The notes beneath the pieces were generated by a model. That model made no database searches. It was not told the DNA's origin and was given only the letters and a program-made list of their open reading frames with translations. The translations under genes and the position numbers were made by a program. A stretch of 23,672 nucleotides of DNA from a virus: positions 1-23,672 of IMG/VR virus record IMGVR_UViG_3300037076_000126; one strand, given 5' to 3'. Shown in pieces: positions 7,511-14,346 of this stretch. Position 1 is the first letter of the stretch, and each line of letters begins with the position of its first letter.

Positions 7511-8845
7511 TTATTCAATCTTTTTTAAGGAAGGAAGTTGTATACGTTTTAATTTAGGAAGCACTATAGTCGATGCACGAGGAATCTCTGGTATATACTT
7601 GTCCAATAACTCAAATAGTCTTTCTTCCATTTTCTTTAGATTAAACTTTCCCCTATTCTCCATTCCTAATTTAATTGCTTTATCAATCCTTTCTTGAGAA
7701 TAGTTAAAGAAATAATCTTTCATTTTTTCCGATGCTTTAGCATAATCAACCTCGAACCATTTACTACCGGAAATGATCCATGAATTTACACTTTCTGGAT
7801 GAACATCTACCAACTTACCTTCGAAAAAGTCAGCGTATTTTTCATCCATAAAGTCTAGTTGACCAGAATGTTTTGGAAGCAGTGTCGGTTTTAATGCAAA
7901 TGTAGATGCTAATGAGGAACCGCCCCACGATTCCCCGAATGTGAATGATAAAAATACTTTTACCTTTTCACAAGAATGTAAATATACCATTTCCTTTTCA
8001 CTTAATTGGCCATAAAACAGGTAAATATTTGGGAGTTTAACATTACCACCCAATTGATTCTTAACCATGTTAGTAATCTCATTTAACTTATTGATACACT
8101 CGTGACGATCAACCGTTCCAACTAAAGGTCCATTAGTTTTCAATATTAAACATGGAGGATTATCAATTCCGGCAAATGTTTTGAGGAATGTTTCAATTAA
8201 TTTACCGGTATTTTTTCTATCACTATTCATATTACCACCCCACATACCACTATAGAAAAATGCAAAGGTTTCAGGAATTTTTGCTAATTCTTCATCAATA
8301 GAAGATACTGGCTCAATATTAGCAAATAATTTATCATCTTGTCCCCACATTAAAGTTTCAATTGGTTTATTTAAGACCAATTTTTCACTTGAACCATTAG
8401 GATTCTTTTTAAGATATTCTGTCTTAGTAGCAACTTCTTTATTAAATTCTGACATTAATATATTTAAATTCATATTATTGGAACCTTCGATGAATGTGGC
8501 AGGATACTGGGTAGTCTCTATACCCGCAGAAATTCCAATATTAACATTACCATTAGGTTTAAAGTCGCACGGTAAAGAAATCTGACACCACACGTCGGGT
8601 TTCTTATTTAAATTTTCTCTTAGAATTAATTGTATTAATTCCATTGTTTCTGGATCAGATGCTAACTCATTTATATCACGATTTGAGCAGCTTCCCCATT
8701 GATAAGGTATAAGTTTTAAATTCCAATCTTTCTTCTTACAATACTTGTTGATTATTTTTGCAATTTCTAATGAATATCGGCCATAGCCGCTTGAATTTAG
8801 AGCTGGAGATTGTAAAACTACTAATGGTTTGTTGTTATTTATCAT
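7511..8845 (-). CDS. Glycosyltransferase, GT-B fold (GT4-like)
   Basis: A full-length 444-residue GT-B enzyme. The N-domain starts VVLQSPALNSSGYGRYSLEIAK, with the Ser/Gly loop after the first strand. The C-domain starts near FAFFYSGMWGGNMNSDRKNTGKLIETF, where the Arg-Lys after the strand is in the usual diphosphate-binding place. The signature region is LSFTFGESWGGSSLASTFALKPTLLP (about residues 299-323), with Glu305 as the first acidic residue of the E-x7-E motif and the second replaced. The C-terminus is a basic tail (LKRIQLPSLKKIE). The gene is flanked on both sides by homing endonuclease genes, with only two bases between its ATG and the stop of 8848-9579. Confidence 0.75.
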   Translation of the reverse strand: MINNNKPLVVLQSPALNSSGYGRYSLEIAKIINKYCKKKDWNLKLIPYQWGSCSNRDINELASDPETMELIQLILRENLNKKPDVWCQISLPCDFKPNGNVNIGISAGIETTQYPATFIEGSNNMNLNILMSEFNKEVATKTEYLKKNPNGSSEKLVLNKPIETLMWGQDDKLFANIEPVSSIDEELAKIPETFAFFYSGMWGGNMNSDRKNTGKLIETFLKTFAGIDNPPCLILKTNGPLVGTVDRHECINKLNEITNMVKNQLGGNVKLPNIYLFYGQLSEKEMVYLHSCEKVKVFLSFTFGESWGGSSLASTFALKPTLLPKHSGQLDFMDEKYADFFEGKLVDVHPESVNSWIISGSKWFEVDYAKASEKMKDYFFNYSQERIDKAIKLGMENRGKFNLKKMEERLFELLDKYIPEIPRASTIVLPKLKRIQLPSLKKIE

Positions 8846-8847
8846 AT

Positions 8848-9579
8848 TTATTTTATTTTTAATTCTTTTTCTGTTATTACTTTAAATTTATATCCGTTGA
8901 TTTTACAAAATTTTTCGGCGGCAACTATCTTCGTATATGCATTTTTATAATTCTTTTGTATGCTTTTCATAGGTTTGACCTCTTCTATAAGAGTATCACC
9001 AATCAAAAAATCTGGTATATAATGTCGCAACTTTCCTTCGTCATCGTTGTATGGGATTGCAATTTTATGTCGCTTTGTCCACATAATTCCAAGTTCATCC
9101 AATTGATTCATACGTATCAATTCATATGAACTAGCATAATATTCTGATTTTCCCGATAATTTAGAAGTATAATATCCAGTTTTATAGAATTTAGACCCAC
9201 ACAATCCAAGACTTGCTTTGTGGAGATTTCCGCACATAGGAGAGCAAAATCTCTTGGTTTCTTTTTTCTGAGCATAAAAACTTAAATTACACCATTCACA
9301 TTCTTTCATAGTTCCAGTTCTGGGTCTTGGTGGGTTTGTGTGTTGCCATTTAAACTTACATGTATTTGAGCAGAAGTGATAGTTTGACCTATTTTTATCC
9401 GATTTACATTTTAATAGTTGTAAATTACACCCATGACACATAACAATGTCCATATTTTTATGGATATATTCAGTATAACATTTTTTACAGCAAAATTTTC
9501 CATATCCTTGGAGAACGATATATTTTTTAATATAAAATATATTTTCGCAATTTTTACATGATCGTTTTATCTTTGCCAT
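8848..9579 (-). CDS. Homing endonuclease-like protein, Cys-rich N-domain plus PD-(D/E)xK nuclease
   Basis: A 243-residue protein. Residues 1-120 carry at least four CxxC-type pairs (CKNC, CCKKC, CHGC, CEWC, FCSPMC), expected to bind zinc and DNA. The second half is a PD-(D/E)xK nuclease: Glu153 in SSYELIRMNQLDELGI, then YIPDFLIGDTLIEEVKP with Pro-Asp at 189-190 and Glu200-Val-Lys202, similar to TnsA-like and phage mobile endonucleases. It ends VITEKELK, shared with its paralogue at 12595-13347. It follows a ribbon-helix-helix gene by one base and precedes a glycosyltransferase by two bases, a typical site for an intronless mobile endonuclease. Confidence 0.75.
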   Translation of the reverse strand: MAKIKRSCKNCENIFYIKKYIVLQGYGKFCCKKCYTEYIHKNMDIVMCHGCNLQLLKCKSDKNRSNYHFCSNTCKFKWQHTNPPRPRTGTMKECEWCNLSFYAQKKETKRFCSPMCGNLHKASLGLCGSKFYKTGYYTSKLSGKSEYYASSYELIRMNQLDELGIMWTKRHKIAIPYNDDEGKLRHYIPDFLIGDTLIEEVKPMKSIQKNYKNAYTKIVAAEKFCKINGYKFKVITEKELKIK

Positions 9580-9580
9580 A

Positions 9581-9706
9581 TTATTTCTTAATTTCTTTAA
9601 TTATTATGTTTTCAATAAACCAATTAATTTTAATACCTCGTTCATCGCAATATTTCTTTAATTGCTCGTAAACTTCGGATTTAATGTTAATTGTATTTCG
9701 CTTCAT
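9581..9706 (-). CDS. Small ribbon-helix-helix DNA-binding protein
   Basis: A 41-residue ORF (MKRNTINIKSEVYEQLKKYC then DERGIKINWFIENIIIKEIKK). The pattern of a short beta strand with alternating polar residues (NTINIKS), a first helix (EVYEQLKKYCDERG) and a second helix (INWFIENIIIKEI) is that of Arc/CopG-type proteins, which bind DNA as dimers with the strand in the major groove. The stop lies one base before the ATG of the endonuclease at 8848-9579, so the two form a unit; a second pair of the same kind is at 16030-16194/14924-16033. It may repress its own promoter or the endonuclease. This is inferred from the family and the arrangement. Confidence 0.65.
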   Translation of the reverse strand: MKRNTINIKSEVYEQLKKYCDERGIKINWFIENIIIKEIKK

Positions 9707-9713
9707 AATAATA

Positions 9714-9747
9714 AGTATATGTAAGAATGTTTAAATGCTCATAAATG
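9714..9747 (-). promoter_or_regulatory. Possible -10 box and operator-like repeats upstream of the RHH gene
   Basis: Minus-strand TATACT (9719-9714) sits eight bases before the ATG at 9706, the same distance as the stronger promoters in this window, but no good -35 is seen at 16-18 bases. Just upstream on the plus strand are three AATG elements at 9726-9729, 9734-9737 and 9744-9747, the last two 10 bp apart (one helical turn). Ribbon-helix-helix proteins often bind such short repeats, so autoregulation is possible. In AT-rich DNA this may be chance. Confidence 0.3.
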
Positions 9748-9761
9748 TTCAATTATTTTTA

Positions 9762-10364
9762 TTAATTCTTTTCAAGGACATATCTCATTTGAAATTGTCC
9801 ATTTCCTCTAAATTCGTCCATATCGTTTACTGATGTTATATTTTTTACTATATTTCCCGTTTTAATATTGACTACATACATTTTATGAGAATTAGATGTT
9901 ACATATTCGGAAAATAGTCCTTGCCAGAATTTATAACCGGCATCACTTTGAATTTTATCCGATATGATAGTTGGTTCATTCGGAATAATTTCTTTATTGA
10001 ACCAATAACTTACTAATCCTTTATTATATTTGGAATTCCATATATGAGTATTTTCAATGCCCCTTATAGGTGATGTGATTCTCATGAAGGAATGTTCCAT
10101 GCAAATATAAGGAGAGTCTTTTGATAATAGACTATAAAAATGAGTATCGTCTTCAAATTCATAGAATAATCTATATTCATTCCAATTCTTTAATAATTTA
10201 GCATTTTGCTCAATTCTCATTGCCGCATACGCATTTTTCTCATAATCATTCATGGAAAAGTCAGTTCTCGGTAATTTCTCCGGCATTTCATTTAAATTAT
10301 AATATTCCTTAAAATACGACTTATAATCATATTGATATGGGTCAAATGCCGGAATATTGGTCAT
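9762..10364 (-). CDS. GNAT-like acyltransferase-fold protein, paralogue of 3480-4088
   Basis: A protein of 200 aa. It shares with the gene at 3480-4088 the N-terminal YDYKSYF, the EDDTHFYSLL segment, THIWNSKYNKGLVSYWFN and ISDKIQSDAGYKFWQGLF. The last two blocks resemble the acetyl-CoA loop/helix and following strand of phage GNAT-like proteins. The two paralogues also match in length and in their ends (MRYVLEKN against IRLIIFRD), so both are intact. The substrate is unknown. It is coupled to the dUTPase gene by a four-base ATGA overlap. Confidence 0.5.
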   Translation of the reverse strand: MTNIPAFDPYQYDYKSYFKEYYNLNEMPEKLPRTDFSMNDYEKNAYAAMRIEQNAKLLKNWNEYRLFYEFEDDTHFYSLLSKDSPYICMEHSFMRITSPIRGIENTHIWNSKYNKGLVSYWFNKEIIPNEPTIISDKIQSDAGYKFWQGLFSEYVTSNSHKMYVVNIKTGNIVKNITSVNDMDEFRGNGQFQMRYVLEKN

Positions 10365-10978
10365 TTATCTTTAATTTGATCTTTAATTCTTTGTTCGTAG
10401 GGAACTGGAGTATTTGATTCGTGTTTTTTATATTGTTCCAATATGTTAGGCATCCGTTCTCTCACTTCTTCTTTATTTGTAGGAATTGCTATTTCTCCCT
10501 TGGATGAAGAGTCATATAAATGACTTCCATTTGAAGTTATGGGGATAATATTGTTTTTTGTCGGCAAATCAGACGAACCAAAACCACCATTCCCACGATC
10601 AGTCGTATCTAAATCATCAACCACATTAAATTCTACGTTGGTATATGTTTCAAATATAATCTGGGCAATTTTATCACCTACATTTATAGTGACCGGTTCT
10701 TGTCCTAAATTAATAAGGGCAACTAACAACTCCCCCCTATACGAATTATCAATTACTCCGGCAAGAACATCAATTCCTTTTTTTACGGCCAATCCACTTC
10801 TTGGTGCAACTCTACCATATAAAGTATTGGGAATAGCAAATGAAATATCTGTTTTAAATGCTTTTCTCTCTCCACACTTTAATTCATATGATTCCACAGA
10901 ATAAACGTCGTATCCGGCGTCGGTATTACGAACTTTAGTTGGAATAATTGCCTTTTCGCTTAATTTTTTTATATTCAT
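10361..10978 (-). CDS. dut: dUTP diphosphatase (trimeric dUTPase) with a C-terminal extension
   Basis: Hydrolyses dUTP to dUMP and PPi, keeping uracil out of DNA and supplying dTMP precursor. All five trimeric dUTPase motifs are present in order: DAGYDVYS (20-27), PRSGLA (59-64), GVIDNSYRGE (74-83, with the catalytic Asp77 and Tyr80), GDKIAQIIF (101-109) and the P-loop-like RGNGGFGSS (128-136). The core ends near residue 140, the usual length; about 65 further residues, polar and probably mostly disordered, are an extension of unknown role. Transcription probably starts next to the ATG (TATAAT at 10991-10986). The gene overlaps the following GNAT-like gene by four bases. Confidence 0.95.
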   Translation of the reverse strand: MNIKKLSEKAIIPTKVRNTDAGYDVYSVESYELKCGERKAFKTDISFAIPNTLYGRVAPRSGLAVKKGIDVLAGVIDNSYRGELLVALINLGQEPVTINVGDKIAQIIFETYTNVEFNVVDDLDTTDRGNGGFGSSDLPTKNNIIPITSNGSHLYDSSSKGEIAIPTNKEEVRERMPNILEQYKKHESNTPVPYEQRIKDQIKDK

Positions 10979-10985
10979 GACTTAT

Positions 10986-11014
10986 ATTATAAATTATTGA
11001 TTGTTAAATTCTAA
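10986..11014 (-). promoter_or_regulatory. Probable promoter of the dUTPase gene
   Basis: Minus strand: a perfect TATAAT (10991-10986) eight bases before the ATG at 10978, with TTAGAA (11014-11009) 17 bases upstream as a weak -35. The start would fall at about 10979, giving a leaderless mRNA. The position relative to the ATG matches the promoters at 6023, 11192 and 17838. The -35 box lies in the stop-proximal codons of the small gene 11004-11183. Confidence 0.5.
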
Positions 11015-11183
11015 CACATTGAAATTTATCATCTATACCAGCCGAATCAAATATTAATTCAGCCGCTGCTGTCATTTGTATAGCCAATATAGGATGTATT
11101 ATTTGACAGTCAGTTGATTGTCCATATTCAACTAATAAGTCTTCAATTGCCGAGTGTATTTTGGATTTTAGATTTGTATTCAT
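11004..11183 (-). CDS. Small protein of unknown function (59 aa)
   Basis: An ORF of 59 codons starting MNTNLKSKIHSAIEDLLVEY and ending KFQCVRI. The middle (HPILAIQMTAAAELIFDSAG) is Ala-rich and should be helical. I do not recognise it. It is credible because a near-consensus promoter (TTGATA-N17-TATAAT) is placed so that transcription starts two bases before its ATG, and because the next gene's promoter begins at its end. Confidence 0.55.
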   Translation of the reverse strand: MNTNLKSKIHSAIEDLLVEYGQSTDCQIIHPILAIQMTAAAELIFDSAGIDDKFQCVRI

Positions 11184-11191
11184 ATCGTGAT

Positions 11192-11220
11192 ATTATAACT
11201 TATTGATGATTGATTATCAA
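11192..11220 (-). promoter_or_regulatory. Sigma70-type promoter, nearly leaderless
   Basis: Minus strand: TTGATA (11220-11215), 17-base spacer, TATAAT (11197-11192). Start expected near 11185, two bases before the ATG at 11183. The -35 box overlaps the TGA stop of the upstream ORF. It lies partly in one copy of a 26-bp direct repeat shared with the promoter at 11473-11501. Confidence 0.7.
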
Positions 11221-11232
11221 CTTATTTTATTT
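11207..11232. repeat. 26-bp direct repeat, copy 1 (promoter -35 region)
   Basis: Identical at 25 of 26 positions to 11488-11513 (only base 6 differs, G against A). Both copies contain the -35 element TTGATA (minus strand) and the A/T-rich stretch upstream of it. They look like a duplicated promoter upstream module. Confidence 0.7.
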
Positions 11233-11444
11233 TTTGGTTGTCGGATAATATTGAATTCGAGACGGTCATCAGCACTTTTCCGTGTTGGGATTGCAACAAT
11301 TGGACGCTTCCCAAACATATCCTCTAGTTTATCCATAATATTTTTTATATATGAGTCAACATCTGCCGGGTGTATATGTTTTATATTTACATCTACTATG
11401 ATAGTATCATTTTCTTCTAATTGTATTATATTTATATTTATATT
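11217..11444 (-). pseudogene. Open frame without a normal start, possibly a broken or oddly initiated gene
   Basis: The frame is open from 11444 to a TGA at 11219-11217 and reads QLEENDTIIVDVNIKHIHPA, then VDSYIKNIMDKLEDMFGKRP, then IVAIPTRKSADDRLEFNIIR, which looks like a genuine protein (acidic start, strand-helix-strand, basic end). There is no ATG, GTG or TTG before the internal ATG at 11336, which would give only 39 residues. A promoter at 11473-11501 points at it, and an A/T hexamer run (ATATAA repeated about three times, near 11425-11445) lies at the expected 5' end. A frame joined to AAC TCT AAG just after the promoter stays open until it meets a stop beside the coding frame, so a frameshift within the hexamer run plus loss of the start codon is possible. 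A non-standard ATA/ATT start is the alternative. Confidence 0.45.
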
Positions 11445-11472
11445 TTATTATTAATTTGTTCTTAGAGTTTAT

Positions 11473-11501
11473 ATTATATTCGAATATTGATTAATTATCA
11501 A
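11473..11501 (-). promoter_or_regulatory. Sigma70-type promoter upstream of the start-less ORF
   Basis: Minus strand: TTGATA (11501-11496), 17-base spacer, TATAAT (11478-11473), start expected near 11466. Boxes and spacer length are the same as at 11192-11220, and both share the 26-bp repeat. Unlike the other promoters here, no ATG follows within ten bases. Confidence 0.6.
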
Positions 11502-11513
11502 CTTATTTTATTT
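11488..11513. repeat. 26-bp direct repeat, copy 2
   Basis: Second copy of the repeat at 11207-11232, one mismatch, 281 bp apart. It lies just downstream of the stop codon of 11515-12219. Confidence 0.7.
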
Positions 11514-11514
11514 C

Positions 11515-12219
11515 TTAGTCGGTTAATTGAATCGTATCGATTAATTTTAAACATTCTGCCGGTATATTTGATAAAGTAAATACTCCTCCATTATAATTGA
11601 CATCCTTAAAGTATCTAACATACTGATTATAATCATATAACATAGAAGCATCCAATTCCCATACATCATACGGTATATTTTTCTTAGTGCGTCTTACTAT
11701 AGATTTAACTATATTTCTAACTTTACCTTTATCAAATACAAAATAAATTCTGGCTGGATGTTTTGATATTTTTTCTTTATTTTTAGGACATAACCCAATA
11801 TGTTCTATTTTTTCTCTATTAATCGATGGTGAAACGTGATATAATATTTTATAAGAATCATATTGTTCCGTTGGATAATTTGCTTCTAATTGAAGGGTGA
11901 ATATTTGTCGCTGTTCTTCTATGAATTTATTAGCATCAAATTTCTCCCACTTTCCATTTTTTAATTGTCCCGATATATACCAACCCAACGCATTAATATG
12001 TTCTTGTATATGTTGGATAGTAGATTTTGAAAGTGGACGTGATATTTTTAAATCAACATATATTTTATCATTTGACTCACGAACATCAAAATCTCCATCT
12101 CGAAACCACCATGCTAAATTATGAGCGGCTTCTTTCGTTCCGACTGATTTAGTTAATAATTCGTAGATCATATGATCCGTATCAATTCCGCTTGTTTTTA
12201 ATTTTCTTTTTATTTGCAT
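11515..12219 (-). CDS. Protein with a possible ADP-ribosyltransferase-like C-terminal domain
   Basis: A 234-residue protein. The C-terminal half begins KILYHVSPSINREKIEHIGL, then KHPARIYFVFD, VWELDAS and finally IPAECLKLID. The order LYHxS, RIYF and a closing xPAExLKL resembles the ART fold (ADP-ribosyltransferases and the KptA/Tpt1 type), in which the His and Tyr sit at the NAD site; the third catalytic residue is not certain. The first 110 residues (WWFRDGDFDVRES, LGWYISGQ) are unrecognised. If active it might modify a host protein or nucleic acid, but this rests on short motifs. It overlaps the P-loop gene upstream by ten bases. Confidence 0.45.
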   Translation of the reverse strand: MQIKRKLKTSGIDTDHMIYELLTKSVGTKEAAHNLAWWFRDGDFDVRESNDKIYVDLKISRPLSKSTIQHIQEHINALGWYISGQLKNGKWEKFDANKFIEEQRQIFTLQLEANYPTEQYDSYKILYHVSPSINREKIEHIGLCPKNKEKISKHPARIYFVFDKGKVRNIVKSIVRRTKKNIPYDVWELDASMLYDYNQYVRYFKDVNYNGGVFTLSNIPAECLKLIDTIQLTD

Positions 12220-12593
12220 AAGATCTTACTCATTAAATTATTAATACATTGTGCCGGAGATTTTCCAATAGGAGTGGCGGCATAATATCCTTTAAAAGTT
12301 AACCATTCCGGATTAATCTTATCAATATAATAATCAAAATCGTCATAAAGAAACATACTCTTATTCAGATTCATTATTTCCGAATTAGTTACTTTATCAA
12401 TTTTATCAAATTCAACGATATCAAACAAATCAGAATTACATTCTTTCAAGGATAACTTTAATTTATTAATATGGATATCAGATGGTAGAATAATTAAACA
12501 GGGCTTGTTAACATTTATTCGAGATCGGGCAAATTCAACTAATCGAGTAGTTTTGCCATGTCCATGAGATGATATATCAAGTATAAAACTCAT
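12210..12593 (-). CDS. Small P-loop NTPase-like protein
   Basis: A 127-residue protein with SSHGHGKTTRLVEFA at residues 8-22, a Walker A in which only the first Gly is changed, a strand CLIILPSD, and SMFLYDDFDYY (79-89) as Walker B with Asp84/Asp85. It is far shorter than a helicase or packaging ATPase, so it may be a stand-alone nucleotide-binding module. It appears related to the first part of 5255-6013, where the Walker A lysine is lost. It lies between the endonuclease at 12595-13347 (one base gap) and the ART-like gene (overlap), with no Shine-Dalgarno. Confidence 0.6.
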   Translation of the reverse strand: MSFILDISSHGHGKTTRLVEFARSRINVNKPCLIILPSDIHINKLKLSLKECNSDLFDIVEFDKIDKVTNSEIMNLNKSMFLYDDFDYYIDKINPEWLTFKGYYAATPIGKSPAQCINNLMSKILCK

Positions 12594-12594
12594 T

Positions 12595-13347
12595 TTATTT
12601 TAACTCTTTCTCCGTTATTATTCTATATTGATAATTATTTAATTTACAATATTCAATGGCGGCATCATATTTCAAATTGTTATTATCAACTTTACTCTTT
12701 ACTAAATTACTCGGTTTAACTTCTTCAATTATATTACTACCAACTAGAAAATCAGGAACGTAATTTCTCGTATTCCCAACTGGATCAACGTAGGGAATTC
12801 TAATTCCATGCTTCTTCGTCCATTTAATATTTAAATTATCCAATTGTTTCATTCTTTTTTCTTCATATGATGATCCAAACCATTCATCGTTACCTGTTAC
12901 AGTTGAATGATGCCATCCCTGCTTATAGAAATTACGTTTAGGATTGCATTTTCCTTCAGCTATTAATTTAGAACGAGAAAGGGACATATTAGGATTATAT
13001 TTTCCTCGCTTAAATTGTCCGGCACATTGTATCGAACAACATTTCTGAGTTACATGGCACTTTTTAGTATAAAACACTGTATTACAAAAGGCACATGTTT
13101 TATATTCTCCTAATTGTTGAGTCTTTCTCAAGTATTCTTTCCGACATTGTTTAGAGCAGTATTTATTAGCATCTATTAATAGTTGACTGTGCTGAGTTGA
13201 TGTGAACTCTTTATTACAGCATAAACAATTCTTTGTTCGGTTGAATCTGTTATATGGCAATTTTAATGATTTGTGATAACAACTATGAGAACAATATTTT
13301 CTGGATGATTTTATATCCATGTTACATGTTTTACATTTATTATTCAC
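12595..13347 (-). CDS. Homing endonuclease-like protein, paralogue of 8848-9579
   Basis: A 250-residue protein with the same plan as 8848-9579. The Cys-rich half has pairs CKTC, CLCC, CSKQC, CAFC, CCSIQC. The nuclease half has SSYEEKRMKQLDNLNIKWTK, then YVPDFLVGSNIIEEVKP with Pro-Asp at 198-199 and Glu209-Val-Lys211, and ends RIITEKELK. The two proteins match closely in the nuclease half and diverge in the zinc half, as expected for enzymes that have changed target. The start is a GTG that overlaps the TGA of the glycosyltransferase fragment upstream (GTGA), so translation is coupled to it. Unlike its paralogue it has no ribbon-helix-helix partner. Confidence 0.75.
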   Translation of the reverse strand: MNNKCKTCNMDIKSSRKYCSHSCYHKSLKLPYNRFNRTKNCLCCNKEFTSTQHSQLLIDANKYCSKQCRKEYLRKTQQLGEYKTCAFCNTVFYTKKCHVTQKCCSIQCAGQFKRGKYNPNMSLSRSKLIAEGKCNPKRNFYKQGWHHSTVTGNDEWFGSSYEEKRMKQLDNLNIKWTKKHGIRIPYVDPVGNTRNYVPDFLVGSNIIEEVKPSNLVKSKVDNNNLKYDAAIEYCKLNNYQYRIITEKELK

Positions 13348-14333
13348 ATTGCATCAATTCTGGTTTGAATTTTACTTCTGTCAATTTTAGGTATTTCGAA
13401 TCCTAGTTTACCTCTTGTCATTGTATTGCCGACATGATCTTTAACGGAATAAACTCCAAATGCTTTAGGCTTAACCCAATTATTAAATACAAATTCCATA
13501 CAGTTAACAAACTGTTCTCCCATGTTTTTTGCATTGATTCCACCAGCCCCCAGTGCCCATTCCCTACCTTCCTTGCCATATTGTTTACGAGTTTTATGAG
13601 GAGTCATATACCAATACATAAATCCCTCGGCAAAATCCTCAAACTTTGCAATTTCGTCGAATATATAAGGCGTAGGAATACTTCCTTGAACCATTCTTGT
13701 TGCTGGCCATACAGGATATGCCCAATTACCACATTTCTTATATTTTCCATCGCTATTACTTCCCCAATCACCGGTAAATTTTAATGGATTTCCAGTATCA
13801 TCTACAAAGCCCATTTGATCTTGAAGCCCCCCCGTTACTGTTGCAATTATAGGAGTTCCGGCCATAACACTCTCAGCCGTAGAAAGTCCGAATCCTTCTG
13901 AACTAGAAGCACATACAACAACGTCGGCACAATTATATAACAGGTTTAAATCGGTGGGAGAAAGCTTTCCCGGTGAGAATAATATATTATAATTAGGGCA
14001 TAGAGATTCTTTTACAGCAACTAAATTAGTTCCGGCATCAAGTGCAATCTCGCAATGTAGAACTAATAAAATTCTAGATGCTTCTTCCGGAGTTAAATTA
14101 TCACAAAATTGTCGGTAGGCTAATATTATATTACTTGTTCTTTTTCGTTGAATATTTCGAGAATTATATAATAATATAAAATTATATTCTTTACCTTGCG
14201 TTAATTTTTTACGAAATTCAATAAAGGCAGGATCAGTATGCGCTATTGGCTTAAATGTCGTTGATGATATACCATGAGGAACGGTATGAATTAGTTTCTT
14301 ATTTACTATTTGATTATTAAGTTTGAATGCCAT
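13344..14333 (-). CDS. Glycosyltransferase GT4, C-terminal (nucleotide-sugar) domain as a separate protein
   Basis: A 329-residue protein that starts at the point where an intact GT4 enzyme would cross from its first to its second Rossmann domain: LIHTVPHGISSTTFKPI (residues 14-30). Next come FILLYNSRNIQRKR (donor phosphate-binding Arg/Lys) and ASSSEGFGLSTAESVMAGTP, with the E-x7-E pair Glu146 and Glu154. The N-terminal acceptor domain is missing here but is encoded just upstream at 14347-14922. The two ORFs are 13 bases apart and in different frames, so this is a split glycosyltransferase whose halves probably assemble. A homing endonuclease follows with a four-base overlap. Confidence 0.75.
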   Translation of the reverse strand: MAFKLNNQIVNKKLIHTVPHGISSTTFKPIAHTDPAFIEFRKKLTQGKEYNFILLYNSRNIQRKRTSNIILAYRQFCDNLTPEEASRILLVLHCEIALDAGTNLVAVKESLCPNYNILFSPGKLSPTDLNLLYNCADVVVCASSSEGFGLSTAESVMAGTPIIATVTGGLQDQMGFVDDTGNPLKFTGDWGSNSDGKYKKCGNWAYPVWPATRMVQGSIPTPYIFDEIAKFEDFAEGFMYWYMTPHKTRKQYGKEGREWALGAGGINAKNMGEQFVNCMEFVFNNWVKPKAFGVYSVKDHVGNTMTRGKLGFEIPKIDRSKIQTRIDAM

Positions 14334-14346
14334 ATTATTTATTTAG

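Noticed and set aside
12220-12227. Palindrome AAGATCTT at the overlap of two genes as an operator or terminator
   Set aside because: Too short, no U-run, and inside coding sequence; expected by chance.
14334-14346. A group I intron or intein between the two glycosyltransferase ORFs
   Set aside because: Only 13 bases separate them and neither end has intein motifs, so at most a scar remains.
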